The notes: generated from the letters alone by a model not told the origin. DNA of 6,898 nt from Geobacter sp. (GCA_027346925.1 DAIERH010000124.1:1-6898); one strand, 5' to 3'. Positions 1 to 6,306 are shown, counted from the stretch's first letter. Translations and numbers: made by a program.

Positions 1-77
1 GGCGCACCGCCTGCAATCCGATAGACATTGCCCTGATAGACGATGAAAGAGCCTTCGGTGATGGGTGGGGGCCCAGG
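1..77. repeat. Identical 77-bp block, copy 1 (CHAP gene)
   Basis: All 77 bases match 2318-2394 in the same orientation. The block encodes the linker and the beginning of the first GGAP repeat (PGPPPITEG through YRIAGGAP). The match begins at the window edge, so the full repeat is probably longer. It ends abruptly at base 77, where the CHAP-specific sequence begins. Confidence 0.97.
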
Positions 78-635
78 ATTTATATCCTTAAAATGAATAT
101 AATTCTCGACTGAGCCTGCTGAAATTGTACGTTCGGAATATACATGTCCAGGCGGCCAAATATAATTATATTCTTCAATCGTGACAGTGCCGTTAGAGTT
201 GACAGCCTCAACCCATGCTACGTGTCCATATGTACCAGAAGTCCATTGAGCAATCGACCCTACTGCGGGATTTTTATTTACTGAGTATCCTTGCCCAGAG
301 GCCCAATTCGCCCAGTTGTTTGCATTCCCGCTAGGCGAAATATTAAATCCATTGCGTGAGCGCAGACGCCAGTTAGCAAAAGAGGTGCATTCCCTAAAAT
401 AGGTACCCCAAGGGTCAACATCGTTTGGATTAGAATATTTATACGGGTAATCATCCTTTGGACAACTTTGCCCAGAACAAAGGACTGTATCAAATACGGT
501 GACATTTGACAGGGTAAACAGGTCATTCGACCCAGTGGGTATCGCACTTTGAGACGTTGTTGCAGATGCAATGTTCCCCGCGGCGATCAAAAAGAAGAGT
601 ATCATGCAAAAAACCGCAGTTCCTACTAGTTTCAT
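1..635 (-). CDS. Secreted CHAP-domain peptidoglycan hydrolase, 3' end beyond the window
   Basis: The frame opens at ATG 633-635 and runs off the left edge after 211 residues. Residues 1-25 form a signal peptide (one Lys, a hydrophobic core, probable cleavage after A-S-A). Residues about 75-160 look like a CHAP domain: nucleophile Cys83 in RECTSFANW, His138 in YGHVAWVE, and Glu154/Glu155-Asn157 in IEEYN. CHAP enzymes cleave peptide or amide bonds of peptidoglycan outside the membrane. Cys53 and Cys58 could form a disulphide. From Pro187 the protein enters a linker and a GGAP-type repeat identical in DNA to the upstream hydrolase gene. A purine-rich ribosome site (AAAGGAAAGG) lies nine bases before the ATG. 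The gene begins 73 bases after the stop of the SLT hydrolase with no evident terminator between, so co-transcription is plausible. Its head is AT-rich (about 45% GC by hand count of 121-600) compared with the repeats. The family call is strong; the exact bond cut is unknown. Confidence 0.88.
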   Translation of the reverse strand, partial: MKLVGTAVFCMILFFLIAAGNIASATTSQSAIPTGSNDLFTLSNVTVFDTVLCSGQSCPKDDYPYKYSNPNDVDPWGTYFRECTSFANWRLRSRNGFNISPSGNANNWANWASGQGYSVNKNPAVGSIAQWTSGTYGHVAWVEAVNSNGTVTIEEYNYIWPPGHVYSERTISAGSVENYIHFKDINPGPPPITEGSFIVYQGNVYRIAGGA

Positions 636-644
636 ATATTTCTG

Positions 645-655
645 CCTTTCCTTTT
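645..655 (-). promoter_or_regulatory. Ribosome binding site of the CHAP hydrolase
   Basis: The minus strand reads AAAAGGAAAGG here, ending nine bases before the ATG at 635. It fixes the start that gives a clean signal peptide. I see no convincing separate promoter in the 73-base gap 636-708. Confidence 0.6.
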
Positions 656-708
656 CTCTCACCACTCCCGCCTTTCAGTTGATATTCACGCTTTTTGTGA
701 TAGCCGCT

Positions 709-3180
709 TTAGCTCCCCACCACCTCATTGAAGAACCCGCTCCAGATGACCCGTTGTGATGCCATCACAGGTCCGGAGGCCGTGACCTCGACAGGGCCTG
801 CCATCTGTCCGGGGAAGGTGGGGGTGGTCCTCTCGCCGGGGTTTAAGGTGCCCGAGGCAACTTTGTTGCCCGCGATCTTGACGTCGTAGGTGACCGCCTG
901 GGAGCCGGGGTTTGCTACAAGCACCCAGTTGGAAGCGCCGGGGCTTTTCTGGTCGTACCAGGTCCAGGCATAGGAGGTTTTAAGGCTCGCGTTGGGGTAA
1001 CCCGGCACCTCCTCAAAGGAGGGCCCCCAGGTGACTCTCTGGGAAGCGATCACTCTTGCCGAGGCAGTAACTTCGACGGGGCCTCCCAGTAAAGCGGGGA
1101 AGACGGGTGTCGCCTGCTTGCCGGGGTCAAGGGTACCTTGAGCTACCTCGTTTCCGGCTATCTTTATGTTGTAGGTGACGCTTGTGGTACCTGGGTTTGC
1201 CACAAGCACCCAGTCTTTGGCTCCCGGGCTTTGCATGTCATACCAGGTCCAGAGGTAGTGGTCAGATAGCTCGGAGTCGGGGATCCCCGGCACCTCGTTA
1301 AAGGCAGTGTCTGCGTTTGTGAGGACCCTTTGTGAGGCTATAACTTTAGCTGAGGCTGTGACCTCCAGGGGTCCTCCCATCTGGCCGGGGAAGGTGGGAG
1401 TCGCCTGCTGGCCTGGGGCAAGGCTTCCTGAGGCGACCTCATTTCCGGCTATCTTTATGTGGTAGGTGAGAGTACTCGTGCCCGGGTTTGCCACAAGCAC
1501 CCAGTTCTTGTAACCGGGGCTTCTCATGTCGTACCAGGGCCACCAGTAATGATCCGAGAGCCTCGCGTCCTCGGTGCCCAGGACTTCTTCCAGGGAAGAG
1601 CCCCAGAGGATGCGCTGGCTTACTATGGCCTTGCCAGTTGCCCCCACGGTTACCGGTCCTCCCATGAGGCCGGGGTAGCGGGCGTAGAGGACCTTGCTCT
1701 CGGGAACCACGCCTTGGGCAAAACCCGCTCCCACCGAGCCCAGCTGCTGGGCTTTTCCCGCCACCGAGAGGTTAAAGGCAGCGTTGCCTGTAGAGCCCGG
1801 AGGATTGGCCATAAGTATCCAGTTGGAGGCGTTTATGTTGTCGTACCAGGAGAAGTGGTAGTCGATGTGGGGCATGGCCAGGTGGCTTAAGACGCCGGGC
1901 CCACCCGCGTTATCGATCGAGTACTGGTCGAGGTCGGTAAAGGGCTGAACACCGCCAAAGGGATCCCAGCTGGGAACGTAGTAGGGGGCGCCCCCACGCA
2001 CTTGATAAACTCTTCCGGTTTGGACGCCCCGGATGAAGGTCCCATCTGCTGGACGGTAGTTTAGGTGGCTAAGAACTCCCCCCTGGCCGGCATTGTCTAC
2101 CGAGAAGGGGTCGATTGTGGTGAAAGGCTGGGGCCCGCCAACAGCATTCCAGTTACCTACATAGATGGGCGCTCCGCCGGCTATGCGGTAGACATTAGGG
2201 CCGGCTAACACGAAGGTCCCATCACGAGGATATTGGGGGAAGCTTGCAAATTGGGCATCGCTTACATTTACCACTGGTTGAGGGCCACCGAAAACATTCC
2301 AGTTGCTTACATACACAGGCGCACCGCCTGCAATCCGATAGACATTGCCCTGATAGACGATGAAAGAGCCTTCGGTGATGGGTGGGGGCCCAGGCGACCA
2401 AAAATGTGCCGGTTGCGGCGTCGGAATCTGTTTGCCGATGCCGTTATCGAGCCAGGACTGAGGCACCGCGGTAACTGGAATCCCTGCCCACCATCCGTTA
2501 GGTCCGGAAGCTATCAGACCCCAGACTTTATATGGATACTGGTTATACCGCACCCATCCGTTGTAGGCCCAGACTGCGTAAAACCAGTTCTCGTAGCAGT
2601 TCATGCTGTTGTCGCCGATGATCGGCGTCGAGTTCCATTTGCCGATCAAAATGTCAGCGCCGGCAGAAATGTTGTAGTCAATGTCAGTCTTCAGTCTGTT
2701 GACGTCGTATGAGCCATATGAGGTGACCTGCATAATGCCAATCCCGCCATCAGAACTGATTAATGGATTGCCACTGCCGTCGAACTGCCTCCATCCGCTC
2801 TCCTGATAAGCAATTCCGTAGAGAATCTCGGGTGGGATACTGCGAGCGACAGCGGCGTTGTAAAGCTTTGTCCTGATGTCCGCTGCCGGAGGATTAACGC
2901 CATCGATGACAAATCCACCTGGATTGGTCAGCCCCGTGGTGAAAAACATCTTCGCACCTGAGGGACCCACTGGCTGATGTGCGGTCTCGGCAACAGGCTC
3001 ATAAGGGGTTTCTGTTCCCGCTGAAGCACTTGAGGCATAAGGTGAGTAGGCGTAAAGAAAGAGGAAAAAACATCCGGCAGGGACTGCCATCCGGCAGGTT
3101 CTCGATACGAACTTATTCAAGCTCTGTACAAGAGACAATTTGTCCTCGTTTGGGCTTCCAATTATTACTGTAGAAGGCAT
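709..3180 (-). CDS. Secreted multidomain SLT lytic transglycosylase with surface repeats
   Basis: 823 residues. Residues 1-54 hold a long, basic n-region and a hydrophobic stretch (about 32-50) ending in A-S-S-A-S-A, read as a signal peptide. Residues about 100-235 are a lysozyme-like SLT (GH23-type) domain: catalytic Glu127 in AYQESGW, the G-I-G-I-M-Q-V motif at 146-152, and AYNGW at 205-209. Such enzymes cut the MurNAc-GlcNAc glycan backbone with anhydro-ring formation. A Pro-rich linker (about 252-268) leads to three GGAP-type repeats (271-440) and four repeats of about 95-104 residues (441-823), each with a W-Y-D motif and, in three of them, NWVLVANPG. The repeats are probably for wall or surface attachment, but this is inference. 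The protein has no C-terminal sorting signal. A consensus promoter lies about 58-85 bases upstream. The start at 3180 is favoured by the reading frame, but its ribosome site is loosely spaced. The CHAP hydrolase follows on the same strand. Confidence 0.9.
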   Translation of the reverse strand: MPSTVIIGSPNEDKLSLVQSLNKFVSRTCRMAVPAGCFFLFLYAYSPYASSASAGTETPYEPVAETAHQPVGPSGAKMFFTTGLTNPGGFVIDGVNPPAADIRTKLYNAAVARSIPPEILYGIAYQESGWRQFDGSGNPLISSDGGIGIMQVTSYGSYDVNRLKTDIDYNISAGADILIGKWNSTPIIGDNSMNCYENWFYAVWAYNGWVRYNQYPYKVWGLIASGPNGWWAGIPVTAVPQSWLDNGIGKQIPTPQPAHFWSPGPPPITEGSFIVYQGNVYRIAGGAPVYVSNWNVFGGPQPVVNVSDAQFASFPQYPRDGTFVLAGPNVYRIAGGAPIYVGNWNAVGGPQPFTTIDPFSVDNAGQGGVLSHLNYRPADGTFIRGVQTGRVYQVRGGAPYYVPSWDPFGGVQPFTDLDQYSIDNAGGPGVLSHLAMPHIDYHFSWYDNINASNWILMANPPGSTGNAAFNLSVAGKAQQLGSVGAGFAQGVVPESKVLYARYPGLMGGPVTVGATGKAIVSQRILWGSSLEEVLGTEDARLSDHYWWPWYDMRSPGYKNWVLVANPGTSTLTYHIKIAGNEVASGSLAPGQQATPTFPGQMGGPLEVTASAKVIASQRVLTNADTAFNEVPGIPDSELSDHYLWTWYDMQSPGAKDWVLVANPGTTSVTYNIKIAGNEVAQGTLDPGKQATPVFPALLGGPVEVTASARVIASQRVTWGPSFEEVPGYPNASLKTSYAWTWYDQKSPGASNWVLVANPGSQAVTYDVKIAGNKVASGTLNPGERTTPTFPGQMAGPVEVTASGPVMASQRVIWSGFFNEVVGS
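712..1860 (-). repeat. Four tandem WYD / NWVLVANPG protein repeats
   Basis: Residues 441-823 of the SLT hydrolase are four related units. Their W-Y-D motifs begin at residues 445, 549, 646 and 741, giving spacings of 104, 97 and 95. Each unit continues with NW(V/I)L(V/M)ANP, a strand-rich section (IKIAGN-VASG-L-PG in units 2-4), a GGP-or AGP-centred loop, VTASA-like residues and a closing SQR motif. Alternating hydrophobic residues suggest beta-sandwich folds. Units 2-4 are close to one another and unit 1 is divergent, including an insertion around residues 482-500. No specific ligand can be inferred. Confidence 0.85.
1861..2370 (-). repeat. Three tandem GGAP-type protein repeats
   Basis: Residues 271-320, 321-379 and 380-440 of the SLT hydrolase follow the pattern G-(S/T)-F-(I/V), then VY(R/Q)(I/V)-x-GGAP-x-YV, then W-x(3)-GG-x-QP. 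Units 2 and 3 also end in a shared DNAG-GVLSHL segment. Motif periodicity suggests repeated short beta-hairpins, possibly a propeller- or solenoid-like binding module. Although units 1 and 2 are alike in protein, their codons have diverged, so these internal duplications are old. Confidence 0.85.
2318..2394. repeat. Identical 77-bp block, copy 2 (SLT gene)
   Basis: Every base matches 1-77, covering residues 263-288 of the SLT hydrolase. On the head side the two sequences become unrelated at once (base 2395 against base 78). The boundary coincides with the end of the Pro-rich linker, which marks a domain-exchange junction. Confidence 0.97.
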
Positions 3181-3192
3181 TGCCCATGGCTA

Positions 3193-3196
3193 CCTT
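3193..3196 (-). promoter_or_regulatory. Ribosome binding site with two competing ATGs
   Basis: AAGG on the minus strand lies 12 bases before the ATG at 3180 that opens the SLT hydrolase, and only 5 bases before another ATG at 3187 in a different frame. The latter would encode 24 residues, stopping at 3113. The main start is retained because only it opens the long frame, but spacing for it is poor. Confidence 0.4.
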
Positions 3197-3237
3197 GTAA
3201 TAAGAGGGCAAAACCCGGCTAAAAACAAAGGACACTT

Positions 3238-3265
3238 ATTATATAAATAATCTTATTTTTGTCAA
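3238..3265 (-). promoter_or_regulatory. Consensus housekeeping-sigma promoter for the SLT hydrolase
   Basis: On the minus strand TTGACA (3260-3265) and TATAAT (3238-3243) are both perfect matches to the main sigma factor consensus, separated by 16 bases. Transcription would begin near 3231, leaving a leader of about 50 bases before the ATG at 3180. The surrounding bases are very AT-rich. This indicates potentially strong, sigma-A-type expression of the hydrolase and perhaps of the CHAP gene behind it. Confidence 0.8.
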
Positions 3266-3284
3266 CTTAATTGATAAATATTCT

Positions 3285-4061
3285 TTGCGGACTATACCAG
3301 GCTGTGGACTTACGGAGGGATACTCCGTCGAAGACTATCTCCACAACGTGGCCCGTATTCAGTATTCCTGCGATACGGCGCTTGTTAATCTAAACGATGA
3401 CTTAAATACCCTGGGAGGCAGGGATCTAAAAGCAGTTGAGATAACCACAGAACGCCTGAAAAACGAGCAGGGCGAAGTAGAGTCGGCCCGCGAGAAGCTC
3501 GAAGGACTTGAGGCTCCCGAAGCAGCAGCGCCCTTAAAGTCGCATCTGCTCGATCTTTATTCTCAAGGGGCTGAGAATATCGGCATTCTGGCTGCCGGCG
3601 GAGATTACCGGCTCGCCGTCGAGCCACTTATTAGCGAATATGAATCTGCGTCCAGAAGTTTCTCGGAAAAGGTGAAAACCGCCACCGACTCAAAGTCTCT
3701 TATTGCTTGCATGCAGGAATATAAAAAATCCCTTGCCGGCATAGCCGGGAGACTCAAGCCGGTCGAGCCCTCAATGCTGTCCTTGCATTCCCATCAGCGC
3801 TTCATCGATGATCTAAACACACTCCAGGCGGGACTGGATGAAACCGTTACAGCCCTGGAGAGTGGCGACAGGGCGAAACTGGACGACGCCGCAAAGAAGA
3901 TGGAAGAGGTTAACCAAGGCAGCGAGCTTCAAGGCACCATAGCCGCCGAGCGCCAGGCGGATATAAAGGTCTTTAATGCGAAAGTGCAGAGGATGACCGA
4001 TCTGATGGCTCAAATCGGTCAGGATCAGCTGGAGCTGCATCAGAGGTTTGACCGGCAATAG
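3285..4061 (+). CDS. Helical coiled-coil protein, probably a lipoprotein lacking its signal peptide
   Basis: The frame gives 258 residues from TTG 3285. No ATG or GTG precedes it after the in-frame stop at 3201, and no ribosome site is visible. The beginning reads M-R-T-I-P-G-C-G-L; I-P-G-C resembles a lipobox, yet only six residues precede the Cys and no hydrophobic segment is present. The remainder is soluble, charged and strongly helix-forming (heptad-like stretches about 45-80, 95-140 and 185-255), with additional Cys28 and Cys147. I do not recognise a family or function. In an intact form it would probably be a membrane-anchored extracytoplasmic protein. Either the 5' end was replaced by rearrangement or the true start is unconventional. 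It diverges from the SLT hydrolase and converges on the AICAR formyltransferase gene. Coding of the body looks genuine, with no internal stop. Confidence 0.6.
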   Translation: MRTIPGCGLTEGYSVEDYLHNVARIQYSCDTALVNLNDDLNTLGGRDLKAVEITTERLKNEQGEVESAREKLEGLEAPEAAAPLKSHLLDLYSQGAENIGILAAGGDYRLAVEPLISEYESASRSFSEKVKTATDSKSLIACMQEYKKSLAGIAGRLKPVEPSMLSLHSHQRFIDDLNTLQAGLDETVTALESGDRAKLDDAAKKMEEVNQGSELQGTIAAERQADIKVFNAKVQRMTDLMAQIGQDQLELHQRFDRQ

Positions 4062-4062
4062 C

Positions 4063-4074
4063 TTGAAGCTTCAA
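4063..4074. repeat. 12-bp perfect palindrome between convergent genes
   Basis: TTGAAGCTTCAA starts two bases after the stop codon of the helical protein gene. With a four-base loop it gives only a four-pair stem. A T-run follows 14 bases later. It may contribute to transcription termination in the 65-base convergent gap 4062-4126, but it is weak. Confidence 0.3.
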
Positions 4075-4088
4075 ATTTCTGAGGCCAG

Positions 4089-4118
4089 TTTTTTGCCTGC
4101 TATTCTCATTTTTTGCCT
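4089..4118. repeat. Two copies of TTTTTTGCCT, 20 bp apart
   Basis: The ten-base word occurs at 4089-4098 and 4109-4118 within the convergent intergenic gap. No stable hairpin accompanies it. It may only reflect T-rich termination regions for the plus-strand gene. Confidence 0.3.
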
Positions 4119-4126
4119 TCGCTTCC

Positions 4127-5167
4127 CTAATGCCCGAAAAATCCCCGCCCCTCCGAATCGGGGTAAAGGTATAGCGTCACGCCTTCGGCACGGCAGTAGT
4201 CCTTGACCTCCTGGTCGCGAACCGAGCCGCTGGTCGCGAGGATGGCCGCTACCCCCGCCCCCGAAAGCTCAGACGGACCATCAACAAAGGGAAAAAAGCT
4301 GTCGCTGTAAGCAACCGCCGCCTCGGTGCTGTGCCCGGCGCCGGTTGCCCGCATGACGGCGAGCTTACAGCCGCCGACCCGGTCCTGCTGGCCGACGCCG
4401 TTGCCGATCAGCATGCCTTCCCTGACCAGGGTTACCGTGTTGCTGTTGGAGGTCGAGCCGATCGCCCAGGCGAGGATCATGTCGCGCACCTGGCTCTCGC
4501 TGCTCTCGCCCACCTTCTCGATTTCGCCGCCAACAAGATCAGGCACAAATGTATAATTTGGCTGCGCCAGGAATCCGCCTCGCACGTAACGGAAGCGGCG
4601 GGCGCCGTCGAGCGAATCACGGTCCATTCCTGCCAGCGCGGGATTGGCAAGCAAGCGGCACTTGTCGCCCTTGCGCCTTAACATCTCCATGGCTCCGGCC
4701 GTAAATCCCGGAGCGATGACGCCGTCGAGGAGCCTGCGGGTCCCCTCCCCCATCTTGTGGGTCATCAGAACCTCGGCGATCTCCTCGTCGACCTCGAAGT
4801 TGAGCAGGATGAGCCCGCCGAAGACGGCGCGCAGATCGCCCTCAAGGGCCTTTTGAACGACCCTTGCCCGGTCATCGCCAACGGCGGCGCCGCAGGGATT
4901 GCCGTGCTTGCAGGCTACGCCGGCCAGGGGCACGCTTGTGTAATTCACGTCAAAGCCGGCGGCGATGTGTGTCGAGGTCTGCAGGAGGCGGTCGAGATCG
5001 CAGAGATTGTTATAGCTGGGGGCGGCGCCCTGAACCACCTCGAAACGGTCGAGCGCAAGCTCGTCACCGGTATCGCCCGAGTAAAGCGCCGCCGGGGTCT
5101 GGTAGCCGTTCTCGCCGTATTTGCACTCGAGCCTGGGCTTCCCATGGATGATGTCTGCGATTGTCAT
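4127..5167 (-). CDS. Stand-alone AICAR formyltransferase (PurH C-terminal domain type)
   Basis: 346 residues, matching in length only the formyltransferase domain of bifunctional PurH; the N-terminal MGS-like IMP cyclohydrolase domain is absent. The enzyme transfers formyl from 10-formyl-tetrahydrofolate to AICAR, giving FAICAR, the penultimate step of IMP synthesis in the cytoplasm. Family marks appear in order: ENGYQTPAALY (20-30, the usual NPHQ region), catalytic-type Lys87-His88 in CKHGNPCG, D-x-x-A-V-FGG (111-118), DGVIAPGF (148-155), RYVRGGFLAQ (193-202), SNSNTV (240-245), GNGVGQQDR (255-263), YSDSFFPF (287-294) and a C-terminal F-F-G-H where PurH commonly has H-F-R-H. ATG 5165-5167 has GGGAGA seven bases ahead and follows directly on a TATAAT box, so the short form is the designed product and not a truncation. 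Cyclisation of FAICAR would need a separate enzyme encoded elsewhere. No symbol is assigned because purH denotes the bifunctional form. Confidence 0.9.
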   Translation of the reverse strand: MTIADIIHGKPRLECKYGENGYQTPAALYSGDTGDELALDRFEVVQGAAPSYNNLCDLDRLLQTSTHIAAGFDVNYTSVPLAGVACKHGNPCGAAVGDDRARVVQKALEGDLRAVFGGLILLNFEVDEEIAEVLMTHKMGEGTRRLLDGVIAPGFTAGAMEMLRRKGDKCRLLANPALAGMDRDSLDGARRFRYVRGGFLAQPNYTFVPDLVGGEIEKVGESSESQVRDMILAWAIGSTSNSNTVTLVREGMLIGNGVGQQDRVGGCKLAVMRATGAGHSTEAAVAYSDSFFPFVDGPSELSGAGVAAILATSGSVRDQEVKDYCRAEGVTLYLYPDSEGRGFFGH

Positions 5168-5173
5168 GACGAT

Positions 5174-5179
5174 TCTCCC
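5174..5179 (-). promoter_or_regulatory. Ribosome binding site of the AICAR formyltransferase
   Basis: GGGAGA on the minus strand ends six bases before the ATG at 5167. With the adjacent -10 box it supports that start and shows the gene was never preceded in frame by a cyclohydrolase domain at this locus. Confidence 0.6.
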
Positions 5180-5199
5180 GTGAGTTTGCTGGATGCATG

Positions 5200-5205
5200 A
5201 TTATA
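5200..5205 (-). promoter_or_regulatory. -10 box for the AICAR formyltransferase gene
   Basis: The minus strand has a perfect TATAAT here, 32 bases before the ATG. The bases 17 upstream (TACAGA) match the -35 consensus poorly, so an activator or an atypical -35 may be involved. The site supports a separate promoter in the 117-base gap 5168-5284, which otherwise holds only a GC-rich ten-base palindrome at 5238-5247. Confidence 0.5.
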
Positions 5206-5284
5206 TCCCAGATCCTGCGGGCTCTGTACCATCGGGGGCCGCGCGGCTGCCTGGCAACCGAAGGTGCGAAAAGCCCCGAATGCC

Positions 5285-5926
5285 TCAGATCCTTCTCGCG
5301 CCATATATGAACAGATACACGGCCATGGCCAGGAAGAAGACGTCAGCGACCGTCCGGCCGTGACGGGCCATGAACGACTTTAGCGGCCCCAGGACCCTTT
5401 CCGCCTGCTCCGGGAAAAGCGAGCTGACAATAACAGGCAGCGAGATCATGGACATGGTGATGAGGACGAGCACGGCAAAAAGCGGAAGCTTGTCCCAAAA
5501 GCCAGGCTCCTGGTCAGAGATGATTTTCGTGGCCGCGATAAAGGGAATAAGCGTCGAGGCATTCAGGAGCATGTAGAGGAAACCAATCACGGCGAACGGC
5601 CGCTTGCGCTGTTTCTTCTTTGGCTTGTCTTTTCTTTTTCCGAACTTCGAGATTCCCAAAGCCAGGAAGATCAGCAGCCCCAGCAGGACATCGATCGCCG
5701 CGGAGATCCTGTTTGGGTTTTTCGCCTGCTGAACCGCGGGATGGAACGTGAACGTGATCAGCAAACCCAGGACTATGAGAAACATCAACGCTCCCAACAA
5801 GAAGGAGCGCGATTTCTTCCCTGGATCTTCCTTGCTGCTCAGGATCGACATTACCAGCAGGAGTCCGGTGGGATTGATGGCGGCGGTGAGGGCTAGCGGC
5901 AGAATCCTTGCAAGGGTTGCCAGCAC
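5285..5926 (-). CDS. GAP (SfLAP-like) family six-helix membrane protein
   Basis: 213 residues. Six hydrophobic segments are seen at about 5-28, 41-62, 76-95, 111-134, 147-170 and 191-210, with a Lys/Arg-rich loop (97-110) between the third and fourth. The first helix has the A-I-N-P-T-G pattern typical of the GAP/LysE-like transporter fold. Mycobacterial relatives take part in moving glycolipids across the membrane, so export of a lipid or small solute is possible, but the substrate here is unknown. The start is GTG 5924-5926; an in-frame TAA lies four codons upstream and no other start intervenes. The preceding gene stops four bases earlier and the ribosome site is weak, so translation is probably coupled. 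The two genes likely form one operon. Confidence 0.75.
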   Translation of the reverse strand: MLATLARILPLALTAAINPTGLLLVMSILSSKEDPGKKSRSFLLGALMFLIVLGLLITFTFHPAVQQAKNPNRISAAIDVLLGLLIFLALGISKFGKRKDKPKKKQRKRPFAVIGFLYMLLNASTLIPFIAATKIISDQEPGFWDKLPLFAVLVLITMSMISLPVIVSSLFPEQAERVLGPLKSFMARHGRTVADVFFLAMAVYLFIYGARRI

Positions 5927-5930
5927 CGGG

Positions 5931-6245
5931 TCAGATTACCGCGTGGGTGACAAAACCGATGAGCACGCCGCCGGCGACGCCGATGCCGATTACCGGCAGG
6001 TAGGCCCGGCTGATTATCGCTGAAGGCACGCTAAGGCCGAGGCCGAGCAGCGCTCCGGTAACCGCCGGATGGATATCGAAGCTTACATTGGGGATCAAAA
6101 GACCCAGCATGAAGCGGTCGACAAAAGCGCTCGATACCGCCTCGGCTTTCTTCCGCCCGGTTTCGAATTTCATGGGGAGCATTATCGCGGCATCGGTGAT
6201 ACCAAAAACAAGACCGCATATCAAACCGAGTGTGATAGCGCCCAT
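5931..6245 (-). CDS. Small three-helix membrane protein of unknown function
   Basis: 104 residues with hydrophobic segments at about 3-24, 58-79 and 81-102. The first runs into an IMLPMKF motif, followed by a basic stretch (RKK, 31-33) and then F-V-D-R-F-M-L-G-L-L-I-P-N-V at 41-54. The pattern of Gly-rich helices and conserved-looking polar turns resembles short hypothetical membrane proteins of bacteria and archaea, but I cannot name a function. ATG 6243-6245 is preceded by AGGCGGGT, a reasonable ribosome site. It sits four bases upstream of the GAP-family gene, which suggests the two products act together in the membrane. Confidence 0.75.
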   Translation of the reverse strand: MGAITLGLICGLVFGITDAAIMLPMKFETGRKKAEAVSSAFVDRFMLGLLIPNVSFDIHPAVTGALLGLGLSVPSAIISRAYLPVIGIGVAGGVLIGFVTHAVI

Positions 6246-6306
6246 ACCCGCCTGCTTTCAATTTGACCGGTGAGTATGGTTTCGCGGCCGGAATTTGAGT
6301 TCCTGC

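Noticed and set aside
278..571. 97-residue minus-strand frame inside the CHAP gene
   Set aside because: It overlaps the CHAP frame on the same strand, and only the CHAP frame has a signal peptide, ribosome site and catalytic motifs.
1459..2712. Plus-strand open frames opposite the SLT hydrolase (1459-1890, 2233-2712)
   Set aside because: They are antisense to a clearly coding gene with repeated codons, have no domain signature, and arise from the biased third positions of the real frame.
3204..3236. GGGCAAAACC-like string resembling part of a c-di-GMP (GEMM) riboswitch
   Set aside because: Only a three-pair hairpin can form, the paired stems and tetraloop receptor are missing, and it lies on the strand opposite the leader of the SLT hydrolase.
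1..3284. Mobile element carrying the two hydrolases
   Set aside because: No transposase, integrase, terminal inverted repeats or target duplication can be seen; the 77-bp direct repeat lies inside genes and is explained by shared coding sequence.
4326..5200. Several plus-strand frames opposite the AICAR formyltransferase gene
   Set aside because: The minus frame carries all family motifs; the opposite frames are Arg/Ala-rich shadows typical of GC-rich coding DNA.
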